Counted from the stretch's first letter, positions 8,128 to 16,715 are shown. The stretch is DNA of 64,000 nt from Micromonospora lupini (GCF_026342015.1 NZ_JAPENL010000002.1:2299001-2363000); one strand, 5' to 3'. Notes: generated by a model not told the origin, from the letters alone. Numbers and translations: made by a program.

Positions 8128-9857
8128 GCCGGCACCTCCGCCGTCTGCTGGGAAGCCACGATCTCGGCGTACGTCGGGCAGGTCTCCAACAACTCCGCAT
8201 GTCGTCCCACTCCGACGACCCCTCCGTTCTCGAGCACGATGATCTGGTCGGCGTCGACGATCGTGGACACCCGCTGGGCCACGATCACCACTGCCGACTG
8301 CGCGGTGACCGGACGCAGCGCCGCCCGCAGCCGCGCGTCGGTACCGAGGTCCAGCGCGGAGAACGAGTCGTCGAAGAGGTAGATCTCCGGCTGCCGGACC
8401 AGGGCCCGGGCGATGGCCAGGCGTTGCCGCTGGCCACCGGAGACGGTGCTGCCGCCCTGGGCGATCGGCGCGTCCAGGCCGCCGGGCATCTGCGCCACGA
8501 AGTCGCGGGCCTGGGCGATCTCCAGCGCCTCCCACAGCTCCTCGTCGGTCGCGTCCGGGTTGCCGTAGCGCAGGTTGCTGGCGACAGTGCCGGTGAACAG
8601 GTACGGCCGCTGCGGCACCAGGCCGATGCGTCGCCACAGCTCGTCCGGTTCCAACTCGCGGACGTCCACCCCGTCGACGAGCACCGCGCCGCCTGTGACG
8701 TCCACCAGGCGGGGGATGAGTGACAGCAGTGTCGTCTTGCCCGCGCCGGTGCTGCCGATGATCGCTGTGGTGGTGCCCGGGGTAGCGGTGAAGGAGATGT
8801 CGCGCAGCACCGGCTCGACCGCGCCCGGGTACTGGAAGCGCACCGCTCGCAGCTCCAGCTCGGCCCGGGTGGGCAGGTCGCTGACCGGGGTGGCGGCCGG
8901 AACCACAGAGGAGTCGGTGTCCAGCACCTCGACGATCCGCTCGGCGCAGACCGCGGCCCGGGGCACCATCATCAGCATGAAGGTGGCCATCATCACGGCC
9001 ATCAGGATCTGCATCAGGTACTGCAGGAACGCGGTGAGCGCGCCGATCTCGATCGCGCCCGAGTCGACCCGCTGCGCGCCGAACCAGAGCACCGCCACGC
9101 TTGACACGTTCAGCACCAGCATGACCACCGGGAAGATCAACGCCAACAACCGTCCGGTACGCAGGGCGGTGGCGGTCAGGTCGGCGTTGGCGACACCGAA
9201 GCGCTCCGTCTCGTACGGCTCGCGGACGAAGGCGCGGACCACCCGGATGCCTGTGATCTGCTCGCGCAGCACCCGGTTGACCGTGTCGATCCGGGTCTGC
9301 ATCAGCCGGAAGCCCGGCACCATCCGCCGGATGATCGCGCTCAGCGCGACCGCCAGCACCGGCACGCTTACCAGCATCAGCCAGGAGAGCCCGATGTCCT
9401 CGCGCAGCGCCATGAACACGCCGCCGACGCTCATGATCGGTGCGGCGACAAGCATGGTGCAGCTCATCAGCACGAGCATCTGCACCTGTTGCACGTCGTT
9501 GGTGTTGCGGGTGATCAGCGACGGCGCCCCGAACCGGGCCACCTCGCGGGCGGAGAAGCGGTTGACGTGTGCGAACAGCCGGGCGCGGACGTCCCGGCCG
9601 AAGCCCATCGCGGTCCGGGCGCCGAGGTAGACGGCGGCGATCGAGCAGATGATCTGGACCAGGCTGACCAGCAGCATCCAGCCGCCGGTCTGGACGATGT
9701 AGCCGGTGTCGCCCCGGGCCACGCCCTTGTCGATGATGTCCGCGTTGAGGCTGGGCAGGTAGAGCGAGGCCATGGTGCCCACGAACTGGAGCAGCACCAC
9801 CGCCAGCAGCGGTCGTTGGTAGGTGCGCAGTTGGCCGCGCAACAGTCGGATCAGCAC
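8124..9857 (-). CDS. ABC exporter half-transporter, ATPase-permease (subunit A)
   Basis: A 577-residue permease-ATPase. The membrane domain occupies roughly the first 320 residues. The ATPase has Walker A GSTGAGKTTLLSL and a canonical VSGGQRQRL signature. Walker B, however, reads IYLFDDSFSALD, so the catalytic Glu is replaced by Asp. This complements the odd signature of the partner: together they give one canonical and one degenerate ATP site, as in TM287/288-type heterodimers. The GTG at 9857 overlaps the end of the MarR gene by 7 bp, making a marR-abcA-abcB operon. Confidence 0.9.
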   Translation of the reverse strand: MLIRLLRGQLRTYQRPLLAVVLLQFVGTMASLYLPSLNADIIDKGVARGDTGYIVQTGGWMLLVSLVQIICSIAAVYLGARTAMGFGRDVRARLFAHVNRFSAREVARFGAPSLITRNTNDVQQVQMLVLMSCTMLVAAPIMSVGGVFMALREDIGLSWLMLVSVPVLAVALSAIIRRMVPGFRLMQTRIDTVNRVLREQITGIRVVRAFVREPYETERFGVANADLTATALRTGRLLALIFPVVMLVLNVSSVAVLWFGAQRVDSGAIEIGALTAFLQYLMQILMAVMMATFMLMMVPRAAVCAERIVEVLDTDSSVVPAATPVSDLPTRAELELRAVRFQYPGAVEPVLRDISFTATPGTTTAIIGSTGAGKTTLLSLIPRLVDVTGGAVLVDGVDVRELEPDELWRRIGLVPQRPYLFTGTVASNLRYGNPDATDEELWEALEIAQARDFVAQMPGGLDAPIAQGGSTVSGGQRQRLAIARALVRQPEIYLFDDSFSALDLGTDARLRAALRPVTAQSAVVIVAQRVSTIVDADQIIVLENGGVVGVGRHAELLETCPTYAEIVASQQTAEVPA

Positions 9858-10333
9858 GACGGTTCCTTCGCGTCGGTGGGTCGTCCGGTCATCCGCGGGT
9901 CGTCCCCGCTGCCGATGACCTCGAGCAGGAACTCCCGGATCACCTGGGCCTTCGCCGGGTCGGCGTCGACCGAGGTGAGCGGACGTCCGGAGTGCATGAG
10001 GGCGTTGAGTGCGGCCACCCGCTCCCGCCCGGCGGGGGTGATGGCGAGTCGGATGCTGCGCCTGTCGTTGTCGTCGCGCTGCCGCTCGACAAGCCCGTCG
10101 CGCTCAAGCGTGTCCACGATGCCGGTCAGGGTCGCCGGGCGGACGAACCCCTTCTCGGCGACCTGGCGGTGCGGCAGCTCGCCGTGCCGGGCGAGCGTTA
10201 TCAGGGTGATCATGCCGGCCTGGGTGAGGCCGTGCTCCTCGGCGAGGTAGCGGTTCCACCGCTGCCCGACGAGGTGTCCGGCCACCACCAACAGCCGACC
10301 GAGCGGCACATCCTGAAGGGTGACGAGTTCCAC
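9851..10333 (-). CDS. MarR family transcriptional regulator of the ABC exporter operon
   Basis: A 160-residue winged-helix regulator. The DNA-recognition helix lies in HGELPHRQVAEKGFVRPATLTGIVDTLERDGLVERQ, positions about 71-105, followed by the wing with DDNDRRSIRLAITPAGRE, the usual MarR signature. It heads the operon with the two exporter genes. The GTG at 10333 is placed 6 nt after TAACCT, so its mRNA should be leaderless. A 17-bp palindrome fills the promoter spacer and is the likely autoregulatory operator; derepression by a ligand would induce export. Confidence 0.9.
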   Translation of the reverse strand: MELVTLQDVPLGRLLVVAGHLVGQRWNRYLAEEHGLTQAGMITLITLARHGELPHRQVAEKGFVRPATLTGIVDTLERDGLVERQRDDNDRRSIRLAITPAGRERVAALNALMHSGRPLTSVDADPAKAQVIREFLLEVIGSGDDPRMTGRPTDAKEPSC

Positions 10334-10339
10334 GGGGTT

Positions 10340-10368
10340 AGGTTAGCCCCCTGATAGTCAGGGGCCAA
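10340..10368 (-). promoter_or_regulatory. marR-ABC promoter with palindromic operator in the spacer
   Basis: On the minus strand -35 TTGGCC (10363-10368) and -10 TAACCT (10340-10345) are separated by 17 bp. The perfect palindrome CCCCTGA-TAG-TCAGGGG (10348-10364, plus-strand reading) covers the spacer and touches the -35. A repressor bound here would exclude RNA polymerase. Confidence 0.65.
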
Positions 10369-10467
10369 ACGAAATAATCGCAACCCTGGTCACTCGCCGC
10401 CTGGCCGATCGCACACAACGTCGCAACCCGCTGACAGCAAGGCCACCGCCAGTGCCCAGCCCTCGCT

Positions 10468-10523
10468 GATCATGAAGTTACTGCCGTCCGCATCGGCGTG
10501 TCGTGGGCAGCACCTTCATGATC
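10468..10523. repeat. GATC-ended inverted repeat downstream of guaB1
   Basis: GATCATGAAG (10468-10477) is repeated inverted as CTTCATGATC (10514-10523), with an inner CTGCC/GGCAG pair. It starts 20 bp after the guaB1 stop, so it can serve as a terminator. It belongs to a set of GATC-ended hairpins in this window. Confidence 0.7.
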
Positions 10524-10542
10524 GACCGAACCGAGGTGGGGG

Positions 10543-11985
10543 TTACCAGCTCGTGGGCAGGGGCATTCCCTCGGTGAAACCGGCGGCGCTCTGCACGCCG
10601 ACGATCGCCCGCTCGTGGAACTGCGTGAGGTCCCGTGCTCCCGCGTAGGTGAACGCGCTGCGTACGCCGGCGATGATCTCGTCGATCAGGTCCTCGACGC
10701 CGGGCCGGGTGGGGTCCAGATACATCCGGGCCGAGGAGATGCCCTCCTCGAACACCGCCTTGCGGGCCCGGTCGTACGGGCTGTCGTCGGCGGTACGGGC
10801 GCTGACAGCGCGCGCCGAGGCCATCCCGAAGCTCTCCTTGTACCGCCTACCGTCCGGCTCGGTGTAGAGGTCGCCGGGAGACTCGTAGGTGCCGGCGAAC
10901 CAGGAGCCGATCATCACGTTCGACGCGCCGGCGGCGAGCGCGAGCGCCACGTCGCGGGGGTGCCGAACGCCGCCGTCGGCCCAGACGTGCCGGCCCAACT
11001 CCCGGGCCGCCGTCGAGCAGTCGAGCACGGCGGAGAACTGCGGCCGACCCACCCCGGTCATCATCCGGGTCGTGCACATCGCGCCCGGACCGACACCCAC
11101 CTTGATGATGTCGGCACCCGCCTCGACCAGATCGCGGACGCCCTCGGCGGTGACCACGTTGCCGGCCGCCACCGGTACGCCCGGGTCCAGCTTGCGCACC
11201 GCCCGCAACGCCGAGATCATCCGCTCCTGGTGGCCGTGCGCGGTGTCCACGACAAGCGTGTCCACACCTGCCTCCAGCAGCGCGGCGGCCTTGCCTGTGA
11301 CGTCGCCGTTGATCCCGACCGCCGCCGCGACGCGCAGCCGACCCCGGTCGTCCACGGCAGGCGTGTAGAGGGTGGCCCGCAGCGCGCCCTGTCGGGTGAG
11401 CACCCCGACCAGCCGACCGTCGGCGTCCACCACCGGGGCGAGCCGGCGCCGGCCGGCGGAGAGCAGGTCGAAGCCGGTACGCGGGTCCGCGTCCGCCGGA
11501 ACGGTGTGCAGCTCGGTGGACATCACGTGCCGCAGTTGGGCGAACCGGTCCACGCCCAGGGTGTCCGCCTCGGTGACCACTCCCACCGGCCGACCGGCCT
11601 CGTCGACCACGATGACCGCGCCGTGCGACCGCTTCGGCAGCAGGTGGATGGCGTCGCCGACGGTCTCGGTGGGGCCCAGGGTGATGGGCGTGTCGTAGAC
11701 CAGGTGCCGCTGCTTGACCCAGGCGACGACGTTCGCGACGACCTCGATCGGGATGTCCTGCGGGATCACGGCGACAGCGCCCCGCCGGGCCACCGTCTCG
11801 GCCATCCGCCGCCCGGCGACCGCAGTCATGTTCGACACCACAAGCGGGATGGTCGTGCCGGTGCCGTCACCTGTGGACAGGTCCACGTCCAGCCGGGAGC
11901 CGAGGTCGGAGCGGGCCGGCGCCATGAAGACGTCGGTATAGGTCAGGTCGTGCGCGGGGGCCGCGCCGTGAAGGAACCGCACCCG
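10543..11985 (-). CDS. guaB1: GuaB1 family IMP dehydrogenase-related protein (likely GMP reductase)
   Basis: A 480-residue TIM-barrel protein with an inserted pair of CBS domains (about residues 95-210). It begins VRFLHGAAPAHDLTYTDVF, close to mycobacterial GuaB1 in length and opening. The catalytic loop Cys lies in GVGPGAMCTTRMMTGVG. GuaB1 of mycobacteria has been shown to be a GMP reductase converting GMP to IMP with NADPH, regulated through its CBS domains, and that role is inferred here. The GTG at 11985 is chosen by comparison with the family and because an imperfect -10 (AATGAT) lies 6 nt upstream. An in-frame start at 12048 would add 21 basic residues. Confidence 0.87.
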   Translation of the reverse strand, partial: RVRFLHGAAPAHDLTYTDVFMAPARSDLGSRLDVDLSTGDGTGTTIPLVVSNMTAVAGRRMAETVARRGAVAVIPQDIPIEVVANVVAWVKQRHLVYDTPITLGPTETVGDAIHLLPKRSHGAVIVVDEAGRPVGVVTEADTLGVDRFAQLRHVMSTELHTVPADADPRTGFDLLSAGRRRLAPVVDADGRLVGVLTRQGALRATLYTPAVDDRGRLRVAAAVGINGDVTGKAAALLEAGVDTLVVDTAHGHQERMISALRAVRKLDPGVPVAAGNVVTAEGVRDLVEAGADIIKVGVGPGAMCTTRMMTGVGRPQFSAVLDCSTAARELGRHVWADGGVRHPRDVALALAAGASNVMIGSWFAGTYESPGDLYTEPDGRRYKESFGMASARAVSARTADDSPYDRARKAVFEEGISSARMYLDPTRPGVEDLIDEIIAGVRSAFTYAGARDLTQFHERAIVGVQSAAGFTEGMPLPTSW

Positions 11986-12091
11986 GCCATCATTCCCGGC
12001 CACGGCCGTCCGCGCCCGCCTCGGTGCCGCAAACCACCCCCGCCGCACTCCCGTCGGCAGGACGAAGTGGCAGGACCCGGGTCAAAGCACG

Positions 12092-13843
12092 TCAGGAGAT
12101 GGTGCAGATGGGTGCCCCGGCGGTGATCACGGCACCGACCTCGGCGGTGAGCCCGCTGACCGTACCCGCCTTGTGGGCGTGCAACGGCTGCTCCATCTTC
12201 ATCGCCTCCAGCACCACCACCAGGTCGCCCTCCGCCACCGTGTCACCCTCGGCGACCGCGATCTTGACGATGGTGCCCTGCATGGGAGACGTGAGCGCGT
12301 CGCCGCTGACCGGGGCGCCCGCCGTGGCCCCGCCCCCGCGTCGGGTCGGCTTGCGGGAGGTGGGTGCCGCGGTGGTCGTACTCCCGCCGAAGCCGGCGGG
12401 GAGGCTGACCTCGATGCGCTTGCCGCCCACCTCGACCACGACGGTGTCGCGTTCGGCCGGCGCCTCGACGCCGCCGCCGGCGGCGGCGAACGGCGGCACG
12501 GTGTTGTGGAACTCGGTCTCGATCCACCGGGTGTGCACGGTGAACGGTTCGGCGGTGAACGCCTCGTCCCGCACGACCAGCCTGTGGAACGGCAGCGCGG
12601 TGGCCATCCCGTCGACGACCATCTCGTCGAGCGCGCGGCGGGCGCGCTCCAACGCCTCGGTCCGCGTCTCGCCGACGATGATCACCTTGGCCAGTAGCGA
12701 GTCGAAGTTGCCACCGATCACGTCGCCGGCCGAGATGCCGGTGTCCACCCGGACGCCCGGGCCGCTGGGCAGGCGCAACGTGGTGACGGTGCCCGGCGCG
12801 GGCAGGAAGTTGCGGCCCGGGTCCTCGCCGTTGATACGGAACTCGATGGCGTGCCCGCGCGGCGTCGGGTCCGCGGTGATCCGCAGCTTCTCGCCGTCGG
12901 CGATCCGGAACTGCTCGCGGACGAGGTCGATGCCTGCGGTCTCCTCGGTGACCGGGTGCTCGACCTGGAGCCGGGTGTTGACCTCCAGGAAGGAGATCGT
13001 GCCGTCCGTGCCGACCAGGTACTCCACCGTGCCGGCGCCGTGGTAGCCGGCCTCCCGGCAGATCGCCTTGGCACTGTCGTGGATCTGGGCACGCTGGGCG
13101 TCGGTGAGGAACGGCGCGGGCGCCTCCTCCACGAGCTTCTGGTGCCGGCGCTGCAGGGAGCAGTCCCGGGTGCCCACCACGATCACGTTGCCGTGCTGGT
13201 CGGCGAGGACCTGCGCCTCGACGTGCCGGGGCTGGTCCAGGTAGCGCTCGACGAAGCACTCACCCCGACCGAACGCCGCGACCGCCTCGCGGGTGGCCGA
13301 CTCGAAGAGCTGGGGGATCTCCTCCATGGTCCGGGCGACCTTGAGGCCGCGCCCGCCACCGCCGAACGCGGCCTTGATGGCGACCGGCAGCCCGTGGTCG
13401 ACGGCGAACGCCATCACCTCGTCCGGGCTGCCCACCGGGTCCGGCGTGCCGGGGACCAGCGGGGCGCCGGCGCGCTGGGCGATGTGCCGGGCGGTCACCT
13501 TGTCGCCCAAGTCGCGGATCGCCTGCGGGGTGGGGCCGATCCAGGTCAGCCCGGCGTCGATGACAGCCTGGGCGAAGTCGGCGTTCTCGGAGAGGAAGCC
13601 GTAGCCGGGGTGCACGGCGTCGGCGCCGGCGCGGGCGGCGACGTCGAGCAGCTTGTCGATGCGCAGGTACGTCTCGGTCGCGCTGTCCCCGCCGAGCGCG
13701 TACGCCTCGTCCGCGAGCGTCGCGTGCAGGGCGTCCCGGTCGGAGTCCGCGTACACGGCGACGCTGCCCAGGCCGGCGTCACGGCAGGCGCGGATGACCC
13801 GGACGGCGATCTCGCCGCGGTTGGCGATGAGTACCTTGCGCAC
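12092..13843 (-). CDS. accA3: Acetyl/propionyl-CoA carboxylase alpha subunit (biotin carboxylase + BCCP)
   Basis: A 583-residue protein. The N-terminal biotin carboxylase domain (MRKVLIANRGEIAVRVIRA, ATP-grasp glycine loop AFGGGGRGL) is followed by a Pro/Arg-rich linker and a C-terminal carrier domain with EAMKM, the biotinylated residue being Lys549. It carboxylates biotin with bicarbonate and ATP for acyl-CoA carboxylases making malonyl- and methylmalonyl-CoA. Its beta (29.1 kb) and epsilon (21.5 kb) partners and the ligase BirA (30.8 kb) are nearby on the chromosome. The symbol follows the mycobacterial homologue and is inferred. Confidence 0.9.
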   Translation of the reverse strand: MRKVLIANRGEIAVRVIRACRDAGLGSVAVYADSDRDALHATLADEAYALGGDSATETYLRIDKLLDVAARAGADAVHPGYGFLSENADFAQAVIDAGLTWIGPTPQAIRDLGDKVTARHIAQRAGAPLVPGTPDPVGSPDEVMAFAVDHGLPVAIKAAFGGGGRGLKVARTMEEIPQLFESATREAVAAFGRGECFVERYLDQPRHVEAQVLADQHGNVIVVGTRDCSLQRRHQKLVEEAPAPFLTDAQRAQIHDSAKAICREAGYHGAGTVEYLVGTDGTISFLEVNTRLQVEHPVTEETAGIDLVREQFRIADGEKLRITADPTPRGHAIEFRINGEDPGRNFLPAPGTVTTLRLPSGPGVRVDTGISAGDVIGGNFDSLLAKVIIVGETRTEALERARRALDEMVVDGMATALPFHRLVVRDEAFTAEPFTVHTRWIETEFHNTVPPFAAAGGGVEAPAERDTVVVEVGGKRIEVSLPAGFGGSTTTAAPTSRKPTRRGGGATAGAPVSGDALTSPMQGTIVKIAVAEGDTVAEGDLVVVLEAMKMEQPLHAHKAGTVSGLTAEVGAVITAGAPICTIS

Positions 13844-13933
13844 CTCGTGGCTCCTCCCGGCAGGTTACTGACCGGGAGTGTATCGGCCACCCCTGCTGAC
13901 CCTAACGATCGCTCAGTGTGGGGTGCGGCACTG

Positions 13934-13960
13934 AAGTTAGTCAAACTTGGCTATTACGCT
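13934..13960 (+). promoter_or_regulatory. padR promoter with inverted-repeat operator candidate
   Basis: AAGTT-AGTCA-AACTT (13934-13948) lies just upstream of -10 TACGCT (13955-13960), which is 6 nt before the GTG at 13967. The TAGTCAA part recurs inverted in the drrAB promoter at 14604-14610. Confidence 0.5.
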
Positions 13961-13966
13961 TGCGGG

Positions 13967-14596
13967 GTGTCTGCGACTCGGATGATGATTCTCGGCCTGG
14001 TGCGGTGGATGCAGCCCGTGCACGGCTACGACGTGCGCCGCGAGCTGTTGAGCTGGAGCGCCGACAAGTGGGCGAACGTGCAGCCCGGCTCGATCTACCA
14101 CGCGCTGCGCAAGCTCACCGAGGAGGGGCTGCTCCGTGCCGTCGCCACCGAGCAGGTCGGTGCCCGTCCGGCCCGGACCACCTACGAGGTGACCATCAAG
14201 GGCGAGGACGAGTTCGAGACGCTGCTGCGCAACTTCTGGTGGAACCTCAGCGAGCCGTCCGACCCCTTCGCGGTGGCCTTCTCCTTCCTGCCCGCCATGC
14301 CCCGCGCCGAGGCCGCCGCGGCCCTGCGCAACCGGGCCAACCTGCTGCGCGCCGGCGTCGAGTCGATGCGCGCGTCCCTGGAATCGGACTGGGTGCGTAA
14401 TCGCAAGCCGGTGCACGTGGGTTGGATGTTCGAGCTGTGGGCGGCGCGGGCGGAGGCGGAGATGGGCTGGTGCGAGCGGATCGCGGAGCGGATCGACTCG
14501 GGAGTGTCGTACCTGCCTGCTGAGCTGGAAGACGTCGAGGGTTGGTCGGGGTGGAAGGACGGCCGCGAGGTTGGTCGGCCGACCACTGCTGAATAA
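13967..14596 (+). CDS. PadR family transcriptional regulator
   Basis: A 209-residue PadR-type repressor. The N-terminal winged helix reads MILGLVRWMQPVHGYDV followed by PGSIYHALRKLTEEGLL, the standard PadR recognition region, then a wing and a helical dimerisation tail. The GTG at 13967 follows TACGCT by 6 nt. It sits 121 bp upstream of an ABC drug-exporter pair in the same direction. This is the usual genetic arrangement for PadR control of DrrAB-type transporters. Confidence 0.88.
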   Translation: MSATRMMILGLVRWMQPVHGYDVRRELLSWSADKWANVQPGSIYHALRKLTEEGLLRAVATEQVGARPARTTYEVTIKGEDEFETLLRNFWWNLSEPSDPFAVAFSFLPAMPRAEAAAALRNRANLLRAGVESMRASLESDWVRNRKPVHVGWMFELWAARAEAEMGWCERIAERIDSGVSYLPAELEDVEGWSGWKDGREVGRPTTAE

Positions 14597-14632
14597 TCAA
14601 CGTTGACTAGAAAAGCTATATCGCGTTAGCCT
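14597..14632 (+). promoter_or_regulatory. drrAB promoter with palindrome over the -35
   Basis: TTGACT (14603-14608), an 18-bp spacer and TAGCCT (14627-14632) form a good sigma-70-type promoter. The 10-bp perfect palindrome TCAACGTTGA (14597-14606) overlaps the -35 and is a candidate PadR site. Confidence 0.6.
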
Positions 14633-14717
14633 GCTGGCGGCACAGCGGGGGAGTGCGCCGTCCGGCGTCGTCCCACTCGACGGCCGGCTCGACCGGCCCG
14701 ACCGACCAGGAGCAGAA

Positions 14718-15677
14718 ATGATCGAGACCAGGGGGCTGCGGAAGTCGTTCCGCTCCCGCGCGGGTCGAGAGACGAAGACGGTGGACGCCGTGCGCGGCGT
14801 CAACCTCAAGGTCGCCGAGGGTGAGATCTTCGGCTTCCTCGGTCCCAACGGCGCCGGCAAGACCACCACGCTGCGGATGCTCGCCACGCTCATCGAGCCC
14901 GACGGCGGCGAGGCCACCATCGCCGGCGCCGACCTGCGCAAGGACCCGGCGGAGGTGCGGCGTCGCATCGGGTACGTCCCACAGGGCGGCAGCACCTGGG
15001 ACGAGTCCACCGCCCGCGAGGAACTGGTGCTGCACGCCCGGATGTACGGCATCGGCAAGGCCGACGCGCAGCAGCGCGCCACCCGCGCGCTGGATGCCTT
15101 CCAGCTCACCGAGTACGCCGACCGCAAGTGCAAGACCTACTCCGGCGGCCAGCGTCGGCGCGTCGAGATCGCGCTCGGCATCATCCACGAGCCGAAGATC
15201 GTCTTCCTGGACGAGCCGACCACCGGCCTCGACCCGCAGAGCCGCGCCCACATGTGGGACGAGATCCGGCGACTGCGCAACGACGGAATGACAGTCTTCA
15301 TCACCACGCACTACCTGGACGAGGCCGACGCGCTCTGCGACCGGATCGCGATCATGGACAACGGCGAGGTCGTCGCCGAGGGCACGCCAACCGACCTCAA
15401 GCGGGAGATCTCCGGCGACGTGGTGCTTGTCGGTCTCGACCTGGCCGCCACCCCGCAGGCCGCCCAGTTGCTCGACGGCGAGCCGTACGTCAACAAGCTG
15501 GAGACTGCCGACGAGGGCGGCCTGCGCCTCTACGTCGACGAGGGCGCCACAGCCATTCCCCAGGTGCTGCGCCGACTCGACCACGCCGGGCTGGAGCTGC
15601 GCTCGATCGAGCTGCACCGGCCCAGCCTGGACGACGTCTTCCTCACCAAGACCGGCCGCTCGCTGCGCGAGTCCTGA
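14718..15677 (+). CDS. ABC transporter ATP-binding protein, DrrA type
   Basis: A 319-residue ATPase. Walker A is GPNGAGKTTT (42-51), the signature is YSGGQRRR and Walker B is FLDEPTTGLDP. The C-terminal extension ending LHRPSLDDVFLTKTGRSLRES is characteristic of DrrA-like drug-exporter ATPases. It powers the membrane subunit encoded 18 bp downstream. ATG 14718 has AGGAG about 6 nt upstream. Regulation by the adjacent PadR protein is likely. Confidence 0.92.
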   Translation: MIETRGLRKSFRSRAGRETKTVDAVRGVNLKVAEGEIFGFLGPNGAGKTTTLRMLATLIEPDGGEATIAGADLRKDPAEVRRRIGYVPQGGSTWDESTAREELVLHARMYGIGKADAQQRATRALDAFQLTEYADRKCKTYSGGQRRRVEIALGIIHEPKIVFLDEPTTGLDPQSRAHMWDEIRRLRNDGMTVFITTHYLDEADALCDRIAIMDNGEVVAEGTPTDLKREISGDVVLVGLDLAATPQAAQLLDGEPYVNKLETADEGGLRLYVDEGATAIPQVLRRLDHAGLELRSIELHRPSLDDVFLTKTGRSLRES

Positions 15678-15695
15678 CCACCGGAGAGACGACTC

Positions 15696-16451
15696 ATGAA
15701 ATTCGCCCGTGACACGTGGCTGATCTTCCAGCGGCAGATCCAGCTTCTGCTGCGCAACCCGATCTGGGTCTTCGTCGGCGTGTTCCAGCCGGTGATGTAC
15801 CTGCTGCTCTTCGCCCCGCTGCTCAAGCCGGCCCTGAACGCGCCCACCCAGGCCGCCGCCTACAAGATCTTCGTGCCGGGTCTGCTGGTGCTGCTTGCCA
15901 TCTTCGGCGGCCTGTTCCAGGGCTTCGGCCTGATCGCCGAGCTGCGCGCAGGCGTCATCGAACGGTCCCGGGTCACCCCGATCAGCCGGCTCGCCCTACT
16001 GCTCGGCCGCTCACTGCGCGACGTGGTCTCGCTCATCGTGCAGGCCGTCATCATCACCCTGCTGGCGCTCCTGTTCGACCTGCGGGTGTTCATCGGTGAC
16101 CTGCTGCTCGCGTACCTCATGCTCGCCCTCATCGCGCTCATGACCTCGGCCGTCTCGTACGGCGTCGCACTCAAGGTCAAGAGCGAGGACGCGCTGGCCC
16201 CGCTGATGAACACCGTGGCGCAGCCGGTGCTGCTGCTCTCCGGCATCCTGCTCCCGCTGACCTTCGCACCGGGTTGGTTGCAGGGCATCGCCGACTGGAA
16301 CCCGTTCTCCTGGGCGGTCGACGGCACCCGCGCGCTCTTCGCCGGCGACCTGGGCAGCGACAAGGTCTGGCAGGGCCTCACCATCACCGCGGTCCTCGCC
16401 GCGCTGGGCGTCTTCTGGGCCGCCCGCCAGTTCGCCCGCAGCGTCCGCTGA
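15696..16451 (+). CDS. ABC-2 type transporter permease, DrrB type
   Basis: A 251-residue membrane protein with six predicted helices and the ABC-2 pattern: a short cytoplasmic N terminus (QRQIQLLLRNPIWVFVG), a central cytosolic loop RAGVIERSRVTP, and the later helix-breaking LPLTFAPGWLQGIADWNPFSWAVDGTR motif at about 188-214. It forms the export channel for the preceding ATPase. The ATG at 15696 follows GGAGAGACG. The substrate is unknown, probably an amphipathic drug or lipid-like compound. A strong terminator follows 10 bp after the stop. Confidence 0.9.
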   Translation: MKFARDTWLIFQRQIQLLLRNPIWVFVGVFQPVMYLLLFAPLLKPALNAPTQAAAYKIFVPGLLVLLAIFGGLFQGFGLIAELRAGVIERSRVTPISRLALLLGRSLRDVVSLIVQAVIITLLALLFDLRVFIGDLLLAYLMLALIALMTSAVSYGVALKVKSEDALAPLMNTVAQPVLLLSGILLPLTFAPGWLQGIADWNPFSWAVDGTRALFAGDLGSDKVWQGLTITAVLAALGVFWAARQFARSVR

Positions 16452-16460
16452 CGTTCTGAC

Positions 16461-16495
16461 GATCGGGGTGCCCGCAGTGCGCGGGCACCCCGATC
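16461..16495 (+). terminator. Strong stem-loop terminator after drrAB
   Basis: GATCGGGGTGCCCGC (16461-16475) pairs perfectly with its complement at 16481-16495 around a 5-nt loop. It starts 10 bp after the permease stop. Confidence 0.85.
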
Positions 16496-16520
16496 TTCGC
16501 GCTCGTGGCCGCGCTTGGCG

Positions 16521-16715
16521 CTTGGGTGTCGGCGCTCCGTGGTGGTGGACGCGCGGCGGTCGCGGCGCTCGCTTGGGTGCAGGCGTTCGGTGGTGGATGC
16601 GCGACGGTCGCGGCGCTCGCTTGGGTGCAGGCGCTCGGTGGTGGATGCGCGACGGTCGCGGCGCTCGCTTGGGTGCAGGCGTTCGGTGGTGGATGCGCGA
16701 CGGTCGCGGCGGCGG
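16521..16715. repeat. Four tandem copies of a 48-bp unit
   Basis: Units start at 16521 (51 bp, diverged), 16572, 16620 and 16668, each beginning CTTGGGTG. Copies 2-4 are nearly identical, differing at one or two bases. The array runs from shortly after the drrAB terminator up to the stop codon of the O-methyltransferase, and 48 bp is a multiple of three. It resembles a minisatellite and probably varies between strains. Confidence 0.85.

Noticed and set aside
9489..10250. Plus-strand frame opposite MarR and the ABC gene
   Set aside because: Antisense to well-supported genes and without any domain pattern.
12851..14596. Long frame containing the PadR gene
   Set aside because: Only the part from 13967 reads as PadR; the rest is antisense to the carboxylase alpha gene.
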